Assembly (NCBI GenBank): GCA_902493125.1
Contig: CABUOF010000027.1
Coordinates: 1 to 25,637, forward strand
Reading direction: 5' to 3'
Source: an uncultured Collinsella sp.
GTDB taxonomy: Bacteria > Actinomycetota > Coriobacteriia > Coriobacteriales > Coriobacteriaceae
Length of the DNA: 25,637 nucleotides
The position numbers and the translations under genes are program-made. The notes under the pieces were generated by a model. The model searched no databases and was not told the origin of the DNA. It saw nothing but the letters and a program-made list of their open reading frames with translations. Below are positions 15,094 to 23,104 of the stretch, piece by piece; the stretch's first letter is position 1; each line of letters starts with the position of its first letter.

Positions 15094-15816
15094 TTAATCC
15101 TCCTGATAGACGAGCGTGCCGACGGGCTCACCCGCGAGCGCGCGCTTGACGGTGTCCTCGCCATCGATGTTGAGGACCAGAATCGGCATACGGTTATCCT
15201 GGCACAGTGCCGTAGCCGTGGAATCCATAACCTGCAGACCGCGGACGAGAACCTCGTGATAGGTAACCTTGTCAAAACGGACGGCATCGGCGCACTTGAC
15301 GGGATCCTTGTCGTAGATGCCGTCAACCTTGGTGGCTTTAATCAGAATCTCGGCGCCGATCTCGCACGCACGAAGAGCCGCGGCGGTGTCGGTCGTAAAG
15401 TATGGATTGCCCGAACCGGCGGCAAAAATAACGACGTTGCCCTTGGAAAGGTGGTTGATGGCGCGACGGCGAATATAGGGCTCGCAGATCTCGTTCATCT
15501 GGATAGCGCTCATAACGCGGCAGGGAACATCGTTGTGCTCGAAGGCATCCTGCAGGGCGAGCGCGTTCATAACGGTTGCCAGCATACCCATGTAGTCGGC
15601 CTGAGCACGCTCCATGCCACCGGCAGCGCCGGCCATGCCGCGGAAAATATTACCGCCGCCGACAACAACGCCGACCTCATGGCCAACGGCGAGCAGCTCC
15701 TTGACCTGCTTGGCAAGATGGTCGGTAACCTTGGGGTCGATGCCATATTGACCGTCGCCCATGAGTGCTTCGCCGGAAAGCTTAAGAAGCACGCGTTTAT
15801 ATCGGATGTCGGACAA
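15094..15816 (-). CDS. pyrH: UMP kinase
   Basis: Hexameric bacterial UMP kinase of the amino-acid kinase family; makes UDP, feeding RNA, cell-wall and lipid precursors. The 240-aa protein has LKLSGEAL (about 12-19), the glycine loop VVVGGGNIFRG, and the FAAGSGNPYFTTDTAAALRA nucleotide segment. It starts with TTG at 15816, 6 nt after GGAGG; no ATG is better placed. It begins a new unit: a terminator for tsf lies upstream and a candidate promoter follows it. It is functionally linked to the pyr operon at the left end of the window but not co-located with it. Confidence 0.97.
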   Translation of the reverse strand: MSDIRYKRVLLKLSGEALMGDGQYGIDPKVTDHLAKQVKELLAVGHEVGVVVGGGNIFRGMAGAAGGMERAQADYMGMLATVMNALALQDAFEHNDVPCRVMSAIQMNEICEPYIRRRAINHLSKGNVVIFAAGSGNPYFTTDTAAALRACEIGAEILIKATKVDGIYDKDPVKCADAVRFDKVTYHEVLVRGLQVMDSTATALCQDNRMPILVLNIDGEDTVKRALAGEPVGTLVYQED

Positions 15817-15845
15817 AGCGATCCTCCTTTAATTAGACTCTCAAT

Positions 15846-15854
15846 ATGATATCA
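15846..15854 (-). promoter_or_regulatory. Candidate extended -10 promoter of the pyrH unit
   Basis: On the minus strand TG-A-TATCAT lies about 30 nt before the pyrH TTG, downstream of the tsf terminator. A perfect 6-bp hairpin, GGCTCT-TATG-AGAGCC (15857-15872), sits where the -35 would be. No clear -35 hexamer is seen. Confidence 0.4.
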
Positions 15855-15875
15855 AAGGCTCTCATAAGAGCCATG

Positions 15876-15911
15876 AAAAAGCAGGCTGTGAGTAAAACCC
15901 ACAGCCTGCTC
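15876..15911 (-). terminator. Terminator of rpsB-tsf
   Basis: Minus-strand stem AGCAGGCTGTG / CACAGCCTGCT with a short loop and TTTTT, about 25 nt after the tsf stop. Confidence 0.92.
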
Positions 15912-15933
15912 ATTACCAGCTACAAGAGCTTAT

Positions 15934-16803
15934 TTACTCGCCACGGACCAGACGGTCAAAGGCAACGACGGTAATGGTGTCGCCGAGCTCCTTGGAGACC
16001 TGCTCAGCGTACTTCTTGATGGTGAGGGAGCTGTCCTTGATGAACTCCTGCTCGGTGAGCACGGACTGCTTGTAGAACTTCTCCAGACGGCCGACAGCCA
16101 TCTTCTCCTGAATAGCCTCGGGCTTGCCGGACTCAGCAGCCTGGGCCATGTAGATCTGCTTCTCGTGCTCGACGGTCTCGGCCGGAACCTGATCGCGGGT
16201 AGCGCAGATCGGGGCGACGGCGGCAACCTGAAGGGCAACGTCGTGAGCGAAGGTCTTGAAGGACTCAGCCTGAGCGGTCTCGGCCTTCTCGAAGGCGAAC
16301 TCGACGAGGACGCCGATCTTACCACCCATGTGGATGTAAGAAGCGAGCGCGCCGTTCTCGGCCTTGCGGGCAGCGAAGCGGGAGATCTTCATGTTCTCGC
16401 CCATGATGTGAATCATCTCGGTGAGCTCGGAGGAAACGGTCTCCTCGCCCATCGGCTTCTCGAGCAGAGCGTCGACGTCAGCAGGCTCGGTGGTAGCGAC
16501 AACCTCAGCGACCTTGGAAGCAAAGCCGGTGAACTTGGCGTTGGAGCCAACGAAGTCGGTCTCGCAGGAGAGCTCGAGCAGAGCGCCGGTCTTGCCATCC
16601 TCGGAGACGAACGCGGCGACAGCGCCCTCGTTGGTCTCACGGCCAGCCTTCTTGGCAGCCTTGGCAAGGCCGTTCTTACGCAGAACGTCGACAGCGGCGT
16701 CCATGTCGCCGTCAGCCTCGACGAGAGCCTTCTTGCACTCCATCATCGGGGAGTCGGTCATCTCGCGGAGCTGCTTGACCATAGCGGCGGTAATCTGGGC
16801 CAT
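15934..16803 (-). CDS. tsf: Elongation factor Ts
   Basis: Guanine-nucleotide exchange factor that recycles EF-Tu. The 289-aa protein has the N-terminal UBA-like domain (1-50, with MTDSPMMECKKAL), the EF-Tu-contacting TDFVGSN motif, two core subdomains, and a C-terminal helical module. The ATG at 16803 is preceded by AAAGGA at 7 nt; five extra upstream codons in the open frame would include that ribosome site and are rejected. It follows rpsB by 45 nt with no terminator between, the universal rpsB-tsf operon. Confidence 0.97.
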   Translation of the reverse strand: MAQITAAMVKQLREMTDSPMMECKKALVEADGDMDAAVDVLRKNGLAKAAKKAGRETNEGAVAAFVSEDGKTGALLELSCETDFVGSNAKFTGFASKVAEVVATTEPADVDALLEKPMGEETVSSELTEMIHIMGENMKISRFAARKAENGALASYIHMGGKIGVLVEFAFEKAETAQAESFKTFAHDVALQVAAVAPICATRDQVPAETVEHEKQIYMAQAAESGKPEAIQEKMAVGRLEKFYKQSVLTEQEFIKDSSLTIKKYAEQVSKELGDTITVVAFDRLVRGE

Positions 16804-16848
16804 TGTGGTTCCTTTCAAAGAGATGAAAAAGAATTAACTAAGACTGAT

Positions 16849-17577
16849 TTACTCGGCCTTGGGCTCAGCGGCCATCTCGGCCTCGGAGACCTGCTCCTTG
16901 CCGGAGCCAGCGAGGCAGGCGTCAGCCATGAGCTCGCACATAAGGGTGACAGCGGAGATAGCGTCATCGTTGCAGGGGATGCCGTACTCGACCTCGTCGG
17001 GATCGGAGTTGGTGTCGATCAGAGCGACGACGGGGATGTTCAGGCGCTGAGCCTCCTTGATGGCGTTCTCCTCGCGCTTGGTGTCGATGACGAAGAGAGC
17101 CTGGGGCAGACCCTTCATGTCGCGAGCGCCACCGAGGTTGGTCTGGAGCTTGGTGAGCTCCTTGCCGAGAACAGCCTGCTCCTTCTTGGGCAGAACAGCC
17201 ATGCGGCCGTCCTCGACCATGGCCTCGAGCTCCTCCATGCGGTTGATGCGGGAGCGGATGGTGACGAAGTTGGTCAGCATACCGCCGAGCCAACGCTGGT
17301 TGATGTAGGGCATGTTGGCGCGCTCAGCAGCGTTCTTGACGGCCTCCTGAGCCTGCTTCTTGGTGCCGACGAACAGCACGTTGCCACCCTTGGCGACGTT
17401 CTTGACGAAGGTGTAGGCTTGGTCGGCGTCGAGGATGGTCTGCTTGAGGTCGAGGATGTAGATGCCGTTGCGCTCACCGAAGATGAACGGCTTCATCTTA
17501 GGGTTCCAGCGACGGGTCTGGTGACCGAAGTGGCAGCCGGCCTCGAGCAGGGTGCGGATATTAATCTTGGTAGCCAT
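16849..17577 (-). CDS. rpsB: 30S ribosomal protein S2
   Basis: Small-subunit protein bound late in assembly, near S1 and the anti-Shine-Dalgarno region. The 242-aa sequence begins MATKINIRTLLEAGCHFGHQ and contains RWNPKMKPFIFGERNGIYI, NQRWLGGMLTNF and PVVALIDTNSDP, all S2 hallmarks. The C-terminal 25 residues are acidic and Ala-rich. The ATG at 17577 follows AGGAGG. It has a strong promoter and a structured leader of about 135 nt, which suggests autoregulation by free S2, as known for rpsB leaders in enterobacteria. Confidence 0.97.
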   Translation of the reverse strand: MATKINIRTLLEAGCHFGHQTRRWNPKMKPFIFGERNGIYILDLKQTILDADQAYTFVKNVAKGGNVLFVGTKKQAQEAVKNAAERANMPYINQRWLGGMLTNFVTIRSRINRMEELEAMVEDGRMAVLPKKEQAVLGKELTKLQTNLGGARDMKGLPQALFVIDTKREENAIKEAQRLNIPVVALIDTNSDPDEVEYGIPCNDDAISAVTLMCELMADACLAGSGKEQVSEAEMAAEPKAE

Positions 17578-17712
17578 GTTAAACCTCCTGTGGTTTGCCT
17601 CCGCGCGGGGTCATCCTCCAAAACCAACCCGGACATGTGCTACCAAAGCCCGGGCACCACGGTATGAAGTAGCCGCGCGTGCGTGATAAAAACATGTTGC
17701 CGTGAAGCAACC
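17578..17712 (-). promoter_or_regulatory. Structured 5' leader of rpsB
   Basis: About 135 nt between the predicted start of transcription and the rpsB ATG. Visible minus-strand pairings are GTTGC/GCAAC near the 5' end, CCCGG/CCGGG in the middle, and TGGTTT with AAACCA next to the ribosome site. That last stem could control access to the start. It is a plausible ribosomal-protein autoregulatory leader, but no known class is recognised with confidence. Confidence 0.35.
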
Positions 17713-17718
17713 CGATGA

Positions 17719-17747
17719 ATGATAGCAGGAATGCATCTTCCTGCCAA
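17719..17747 (-). promoter_or_regulatory. Promoter of rpsB-tsf
   Basis: Minus-strand TTGGCA, a spacer of exactly 17 nt and TATCAT, with a TGC extension before the -10. It is the strongest promoter match in the window. Confidence 0.75.
17725..17744. promoter_or_regulatory. Palindrome filling the rpsB promoter spacer
   Basis: GCAGGAA-N6-TTCCTGC, a perfect 7-bp inverted repeat starting directly next to the -10 and overlapping the edge of the -35. Its position is ideal for a repressor that blocks RNA polymerase. It could also be a chance product of the extended -10 (its last bases supply the TGC). Confidence 0.4.
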
Positions 17748-17796
17748 CCCGCAATCAAAACCACACACCTGAGCGCGGCGCGGGACGTCCCAGCCA

Positions 17797-18717
17797 CTAT
17801 TCGCCGCGGGGATGGGCTTGAGCCACGGCACGTTTGAGCCGATCGGGTGTGAGATGCGTGTAGATCTGCGTCGTGGACAGGCTCGCATGACCTAGCAGCT
17901 CTTGAACCGAGCGCAGGTCCGCACCGCCCTCGAGCAAGTCGGTCGCAAAGGTATGGCGCATCGCATGCGGGGCGATGTCAGCCGGAATGCCGGCGAGCGT
18001 CGCCAGCGTATGGAACCGCCGCCGGAGCATCGCGGCGCTCATGCGATTGCCGCGCGCCGATATAAGCAGCGGATGCGGCCCGGTAGCGAGGTCGCGGCGC
18101 TTTGCCCGAGCGAGCAACTCCGGCCTCCCCTCTTCAATATAGAGACGCGTCACATCGAGCGCACGACGATACAGAGGGACGATACGCTCCTTGCTCCCCT
18201 TGCCCCACAGGCGCAGCGTGCGCTCGGACCATGAGATGGATTCCACATTGAGCGCCGCAAGCTCTGAGATGCGGGCACCCGAGGCATAGAGCAACTCGAG
18301 CATCGCCGCATCGCGCAGTCCCGCGGGTGTTGAGGTATCAGGCGTCTTGAGCAGCGCCTCGACCTGCTGGGTCGTAAGGACGCCCGGCAGGTCACGCGGC
18401 AGCTTGGGCGACGCGATCGCCGAGACCGCATCGCCCTCGACAATCCCCTCGGCAGCCATCCAGCGATAGAGAGATCGGATAGCCGACAGGTGCGCCGCAA
18501 GCGTTCGGGGAGCCACCTGCTCACGCGAAAGCTCAGCAAGATAGCGACGAATGGTGCGCACGTCGGCAGCGAAAGCATCAATATCCTCGCGCTCGCACCA
18601 GGCAGCAAAGCGCTCCAGTCTCGAGCCATAGGCCGTCACCGTGTTGGGAGAAAGCCCCTCAACGCGTGCGATATAGGCGATAAAAGAGTCGACGGTGTCG
18701 TACAGGTCAAAGGCTAT
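17797..18717 (-). CDS. xerC: Tyrosine recombinase XerC-like
   Basis: Site-specific recombinase that resolves chromosome dimers at dif. It has an N-terminal SAM-like core-binding domain and a C-terminal catalytic domain with the full set Arg149, Lys173, His251-x-x-Arg254, His277 and nucleophile Tyr286 (numbering from the chosen start). Coding potential and family similarity clearly begin upstream of the first GTG at 18639, with DSFIAYIARVEGLSPNTV matching the usual XerC N-terminus. No ATG, GTG or TTG exists there. I chose ATA at 18717, 9 nt after GGAGG, overlapping the trmFO TAG stop as ATAG; this gives 306 aa, a normal XerC length. CTG at 18705 is an alternative. Neighbour order (trmFO-xerC) matches B. 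subtilis gid-codV, which favours XerC over XerD. Confidence 0.88.
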   Translation of the reverse strand: MAFDLYDTVDSFIAYIARVEGLSPNTVTAYGSRLERFAAWCEREDIDAFAADVRTIRRYLAELSREQVAPRTLAAHLSAIRSLYRWMAAEGIVEGDAVSAIASPKLPRDLPGVLTTQQVEALLKTPDTSTPAGLRDAAMLELLYASGARISELAALNVESISWSERTLRLWGKGSKERIVPLYRRALDVTRLYIEEGRPELLARAKRRDLATGPHPLLISARGNRMSAAMLRRRFHTLATLAGIPADIAPHAMRHTFATDLLEGGADLRSVQELLGHASLSTTQIYTHLTPDRLKRAVAQAHPRGE

Positions 18718-20051
18718 GACCGGTCGCCTCCAAACAAGTCGGAACGCGTGGCCAAGTAGGCATCGAGGGCCTCGAGCGCACGGTCCGCATAGGCCTGATA
18801 GCGGTCGCGCTTGCTGCGGCGCTTACCGTCCTCGAGCGGCGGCACCAGGCCAAAGTTGACATGCATGGGCTGATAGCCCACGGTGGCAGGATCGGTCGCA
18901 TAGCCCACGAGCGCACCCAGGGCGCCCACGCGGGGCAACTCGACGGAATCGGCGCCGATAGCCTCTGCATAGGTGTTGAGCGCCGCGAGCAGACCGGTCG
19001 CCACGGCTTCCATGTACCCCTCGGTGCCGGTGATCTGACCGGCCAGGCGCACGCCGGTACCGGGCACGGCAAAGGTGCCATCGAGCACGTGCGGGGCGTC
19101 GACAAAGGTATTGCGGTGCATGACACCGTAGCGGAAGAACTCAGCGTTATCCAGGCCCGGCACCATATGGAAGACGCGCTTCTGCTCGCCAAAGGTCAGG
19201 TTGGTCTGGAAGCCCACCAGGTTATAGGCGGTCTTCTCCTTGTTCTCGGCACGCAGCTGAATCGCCGCCCAAGGGCGACGTCCGGTACGCGGGTCGGTGA
19301 GGCCGACGGGCTTCATGGCGCCAAAGCGAATGGCGTCCTTGCCGGTGCGCGCAACCTCCTCGGCAGGCTGGCAGGCCTGGAACAGATCGCCGCCCTCAAA
19401 GTCCTTGAGCACCACGCGGTCGGCCGTGGTGAGCGCCTCGATAAAGGCCTCGTACTCCTCCTTGTTGAGCGGAGCGTTGAGATAGTCGCCGCTCCCCTGC
19501 TCCTCGTAGCGCGACTGCGAAAACAGCACGTCCATATCGAGCGTGGAGGCATCGACGATCGGCGCCGCGGCATCGAAGAACGCAAGGGCATCGCCACCGA
19601 CGAGCTTCATGACCTCTTCGCTCAGCGCCGGTGAACACAGCGGGCCCGCGGCAATGACCACGTGACCCTCGGGAATCTGCGTGACCTCGCCGTGCACGAC
19701 CTCGATATTGGGACGGGCGGCAACCTCGGCCTCGACAAGCTCGGAAAACTTGACGCGGTCGACCGCCAAGGCGCCACCGGCGGGAACAGCCGCGCGATGG
19801 GCGCAATCGAGCAGGACTGAACCCATGCGCTCAAGCTCGGCTTTCAGCAAACCAGCCGCGGAATCCGGACGGGTCGACTTAAACGAATTGGAGCAGACGA
19901 GCTCTGCCAGGTGATCGGTATGGTGGGCCGGGGAGCTCACCTGGGGGCGCATCTCGCACAGCTTTACGGCAAACCCGCGATCTGCCAGCTGGATCGCGCA
20001 CTCCGACCCCGCCAGACCGCCACCGATAACTGTCACCTGATCGAACTGCAT
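18714..20051 (-). CDS. trmFO: tRNA m5U54 methyltransferase, folate/FAD dependent
   Basis: Methylates U54 in the T-loop of tRNAs using methylenetetrahydrofolate and FAD; the Gram-positive replacement for SAM-dependent TrmA. The 445-aa protein has the FAD-binding IGGGLAGSE (9-17), the catalytic Cys53 in LVCSNSFKS, and the second catalytic-type Cys in FQACQPAEE, plus MKPVGL and QITGTEGYMEA segments typical of the family. I chose the ATG at 20051, 7 nt after AAAGGTG; a TTG two codons upstream is less likely. It follows dprA closely and overlaps the probable xerC start by 4 nt. Confidence 0.96.
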   Translation of the reverse strand: MQFDQVTVIGGGLAGSECAIQLADRGFAVKLCEMRPQVSSPAHHTDHLAELVCSNSFKSTRPDSAAGLLKAELERMGSVLLDCAHRAAVPAGGALAVDRVKFSELVEAEVAARPNIEVVHGEVTQIPEGHVVIAAGPLCSPALSEEVMKLVGGDALAFFDAAAPIVDASTLDMDVLFSQSRYEEQGSGDYLNAPLNKEEYEAFIEALTTADRVVLKDFEGGDLFQACQPAEEVARTGKDAIRFGAMKPVGLTDPRTGRRPWAAIQLRAENKEKTAYNLVGFQTNLTFGEQKRVFHMVPGLDNAEFFRYGVMHRNTFVDAPHVLDGTFAVPGTGVRLAGQITGTEGYMEAVATGLLAALNTYAEAIGADSVELPRVGALGALVGYATDPATVGYQPMHVNFGLVPPLEDGKRRSKRDRYQAYADRALEALDAYLATRSDLFGGDRS

Positions 20052-20065
20052 CTGCAAACACCTTT

Positions 20066-21001
20066 CTAATTGACACGTTTTCCATTGTGACCGAAGGGTG
20101 TCTGGGCGTGAAGGGCAAACTTGGAGGGCGCATACCTTCCATCCATCATGCGCTCGATAAGGCCCTCGAGTTCAAGCGAACCCAAGAGTTTGAGTACGCC
20201 GACAGCATCGAGCGAGACGAGCGCCGCGATGTCGTCGACCTTGAGCGGAGAGGCGATGAGCGCATGCATCACGGTCTGCTGTGTTGGATCCAGGTCGGCA
20301 ATGCCGGGAGCATCGGGGCGCGAGTAGCGCAGGGTTCCGTAGATGCGTGAGATAGCCATCTCGATAGATTCCTCGTCGACGATGCAGCAGGCACCGTTCG
20401 CAATGAGGTAATTCGTGCCACGCGACTCGGGCGATAGGATCGACCCCGGCACGGCAAGAAGTTCGCGCCCCAAATCCATAGCAGCCTCGGCTGTAGAAAA
20501 CGTCCCAGAAGGCATACCCGCCTCGGATACAAAGAGGGCTTGCGACAGGGCCGCGATCACGCGATTGCGGCGCGGAAAGGCGAACTTGCGCGGACCCATG
20601 CCCCACGGAGAGATCGACACGACCGCGCCACCCGTATCAAGCGTGCGCGTAATCAGCCCCGCGCTCGAACGCGGGTAGACCACGTCGGCGCCCGTCCCCA
20701 GCACCACAACGTGTTTGCCGCCGGCGTTGACCGCAGCCCAACCCGAGGCCTGGTCACAACCGACCGCACCGCCCGAAACTACCGTCACTCCCGCCTCAAC
20801 CGCCACCTTCGCCGCAAGCTCTGCCACGGCAAGACCATACGGCGAGGCCTTGCGCGCGCCGATGATGGAGAGCGCGGGCGTCGAAAGCACCTCGGGGTTG
20901 CCGCGCACATAAAGCGTCTGGGGTACATCAGAAAGCTCCAAAACGGTCTCGGGATACAACGCATCACCTGGATGCAGCTCGAAGGTCCCCTCGGCCATCA
21001 T
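20066..21001 (-). CDS. dprA: DNA-processing protein DprA-like, divergent
   Basis: DprA protects incoming single-stranded DNA and loads RecA during natural transformation. The 311-aa protein has the Rossmann-like core: SIIGARKAS, VSGGAVGCDQASG, VVVLGTGADVVYPR, then FAFPRRNRVIAALSQALFVSEA and SGTFSTAEAAMDLGRELLAVPG, followed by a C-terminal winged-helix domain (about 240-295). It lacks an N-terminal SAM domain. The usual SGxARGID-xx-AH signature is altered: Arg is Val, Ile is Cys, and Ala-His is Ser-Gly. The ATG at 21001 overlaps the comM stop (ATGA), with AAGGAGG 5 nt upstream; a second ATG directly follows. The comM-dprA pairing supports the assignment. Confidence 0.9.
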   Translation of the reverse strand: MMAEGTFELHPGDALYPETVLELSDVPQTLYVRGNPEVLSTPALSIIGARKASPYGLAVAELAAKVAVEAGVTVVSGGAVGCDQASGWAAVNAGGKHVVVLGTGADVVYPRSSAGLITRTLDTGGAVVSISPWGMGPRKFAFPRRNRVIAALSQALFVSEAGMPSGTFSTAEAAMDLGRELLAVPGSILSPESRGTNYLIANGACCIVDEESIEMAISRIYGTLRYSRPDAPGIADLDPTQQTVMHALIASPLKVDDIAALVSLDAVGVLKLLGSLELEGLIERMMDGRYAPSKFALHAQTPFGHNGKRVN

Positions 21002-22521
21002 TGGTCCCTCCTTCCCTGGTACATCGCCGCCTCGAGCACGTGGTCCTGCGTCACTTGCTCGCTCTCGGCGACATCTGCGATCGTGCGCGCAATGCGAACC
21101 AGGCGCACGATGCCACGCCCTGTGAGATGCGTGCGTTTGGATAGGCCGAGTACGCATTTCTCGGCAGCATCATCAAGCTCAAAGGTCGAAACGACGCCGT
21201 CAATGGACCGCGTCTCGTCATCCTCGGCCTCGGCATCTGCATCGTCCATACGGGATTCGCGCCAAGCGCGAAAAGCGCGACCGCGCACAACGTAGTCACG
21301 TAACTCGGCCGACGACATACCCTCTGCGCCCTCGATAATCACTTGAGGGTCGGGACGGGTCACATCGATCATCATGTCGATACGGTCGGCCAAAGGACCG
21401 CGCAGTTTAGACCGATAGCGCTCGACCATCGCCGCCGAGCAGCGACACGGTACCTCGCGATCGCCCAAAAAGCCGCAGGGGCAGGGATTGCTCGCAGCCA
21501 GCAGCTGAAAGCGCGACGGGAAGGTAAAAGCCCCGTCGACGCGTACGATCCTGACGTAGCCGCGTTCGATGGGCTGACGCAGCGTCTGCAGTACGCCCGT
21601 GGGAAACTCGGCAAGCTCGTCCAAAAAGAGCACGCCGCCATGAGCAAGGCTGATCTCACCTGGGTGCACCGGGCGTCCTCCGCCAATGAGGCCCGCCGTT
21701 GAAATACTGTGATGGGGACTGCGGAAGGGCCGGTGCCCCGCCAACAAGCCATCAATGTTCTCACCCAAAACCGAATGGATGCACAGCGCCTCCTGTTGAT
21801 CCTCAACGGAAAGCTCAGGCAGGATGCCGGTCATACGGCGCGCAAGCATCGTCTTGCCCGATCCCGGGGACCCAATCATGAGCAAGCCGAGTTCTCCTGC
21901 CGCCGCAAGCGCCATGCCGCGTTTAGCGACTTCCTGCCCAAGCACGTCGGCATAGTCGAGCTCAGGCTCAAAGGTCGCCTCGACGCCCTCAGAATCCAAG
22001 TAGTGCCGCGCGGCATCGCCCATGCCGCGAGCAAGTTGAGACAGATGGTCGATAAAGCCGCAATCCACGCCCGCAAGCGGCACATGCTGATCGGACCTGC
22101 CGGCGATAAAAGACAGACCCATGTCACGAGCCAATAGCTGAAACGCCACCTCGCCCTTGACAGGAAGCACCGTACCGTCCAAGCCAAGCTCACCAGCGAT
22201 AAGACAACGATCGAGGTTGTCGCGGGGAATCTGCCCATCGGCCGCCAATACCGCGATGGCGATGGGCAGATCAAAGCCGCTACCGGTCTTGCGGATATCG
22301 CCGGGCGCCAGATTGACCGTAATGCCCGAGCGCGGGATCTCGAACCCGGCGGAGCGCATCGCGCAGCGAATACGACCGCGCGACTCCATCACCTCCATAC
22401 TCGGTATGCCGAGCATCTGGATGCCCGGAACGCCGCCGGCAAGCGAGACCTCGACCGTGACGGGAATCGCCTCGACGCCGCGGATGCAGGCCGCGTGAAC
22501 GGCAAACGTCTCGAACGCCAT
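20998..22521 (-). CDS. comM: ComM/YifB-family Mg-chelatase-like AAA+ ATPase
   Basis: ComM is a hexameric branch-migration helicase that promotes integration of transforming DNA. The 507-aa length equals the family norm. It has an N-terminal Lon-protease-like domain (1-175, without an evident protease active site), Walker A GSPGSGKT (217-224), Walker B VLFLDE (297-302), the FRSPHHSIS segment and a zinc-like NPCPCG...CRC cluster (Cys347, 349, 359, 361). An acidic stretch (about residues 425-440) precedes the C-terminal lid. I chose the ATG at 22521, which overlaps the yraN stop as TGATG; the longer open frame lies in yraN. Its ribosome site (AGGTG) is weak, implying coupling to yraN. Confidence 0.95.
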   Translation of the reverse strand: MAFETFAVHAACIRGVEAIPVTVEVSLAGGVPGIQMLGIPSMEVMESRGRIRCAMRSAGFEIPRSGITVNLAPGDIRKTGSGFDLPIAIAVLAADGQIPRDNLDRCLIAGELGLDGTVLPVKGEVAFQLLARDMGLSFIAGRSDQHVPLAGVDCGFIDHLSQLARGMGDAARHYLDSEGVEATFEPELDYADVLGQEVAKRGMALAAAGELGLLMIGSPGSGKTMLARRMTGILPELSVEDQQEALCIHSVLGENIDGLLAGHRPFRSPHHSISTAGLIGGGRPVHPGEISLAHGGVLFLDELAEFPTGVLQTLRQPIERGYVRIVRVDGAFTFPSRFQLLAASNPCPCGFLGDREVPCRCSAAMVERYRSKLRGPLADRIDMMIDVTRPDPQVIIEGAEGMSSAELRDYVVRGRAFRAWRESRMDDADAEAEDDETRSIDGVVSTFELDDAAEKCVLGLSKRTHLTGRGIVRLVRIARTIADVAESEQVTQDHVLEAAMYQGRRDQ

Positions 22522-23006
22522 CACGACACCTGCCAATCGAACGCGTTGTACTGGTGCTCGATCTCGGCGATATGCCCGCCGCGAATGGTAACGCCCACGG
22601 CATCGAAGCGAATCGCCTTGAGCGGATAATGCTCCATGAGATAGCAACTTGCGATGCGGCGGTAGCGACGTTGCTTTTGGGCGTCCACGGCCTCCTCGGG
22701 AAAGACCCGCGTGCTGCAATCCAGCGCAACGCGTCTGGTCTTGACCTCGGCCATCACCACGACATCGTCGAGCTCATCGAGCAGCACCAGGTCGGCCTCG
22801 CCCTCGGTGCAACGATAACCCTGCTCCAGCAAGGTGTAGCCGCGCTCGTTAAAGTAGTCGATGGTGATCAGCTCGCCCAGCATGCCCAGCTCGCGGGGAC
22901 TGAGCCCCTTGATAAACTCGGGCGTCATCGCCCCGCAGTCGAGCTCGCCGTTTTCCCAACGCTCCTTGAGCTGCTGCGTCTTGCTCTTTTTGCTTGCGGC
23001 ACTCAT
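22521..23006 (-). CDS. yraN: UPF0102 (YraN-like) endonuclease-fold protein
   Basis: YraN proteins have a Holliday-resolvase-like nuclease fold and no settled function. The 161-aa protein carries the family core from about residue 36: RELGMLGELITIDYFNERGY, EGEADLVLLDE and VVMAEVKTRR, forming the E-D-ExK pattern of the PD-(D/E)xK superfamily. The first 35 residues are an extra charged, Lys-rich segment not found in typical 115-130 aa homologues. The ATG at 23006 follows AAGGAG by 5 nt. It heads the yraN-comM-dprA-trmFO-xerC run and shares a one-base overlap with comM. Confidence 0.93.
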   Translation of the reverse strand: MSAASKKSKTQQLKERWENGELDCGAMTPEFIKGLSPRELGMLGELITIDYFNERGYTLLEQGYRCTEGEADLVLLDELDDVVVMAEVKTRRVALDCSTRVFPEEAVDAQKQRRYRRIASCYLMEHYPLKAIRFDAVGVTIRGGHIAEIEHQYNAFDWQVS

Positions 23007-23104
23007 GGGGTCTCCTTTCCCGCACGCTGTAGTGCCCCGATGATGAGGTCACCTTTCATGCGGGTAAGTACCGGAAGCAAACCAAAAGCTGACCAAATGC
23101 CGAC

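Noticed and set aside
16165..17667. A 500-codon plus-strand open frame over tsf and rpsB
   Set aside because: Shadow of two certain genes; low-complexity Leu/Gly/Asp composition.
23003..23059. An 18-codon frame upstream of yraN whose stop overlaps the yraN start
   Set aside because: No ribosome site precedes its ATG and the apparent coupling depends only on an ATGA overlap; too short to support.
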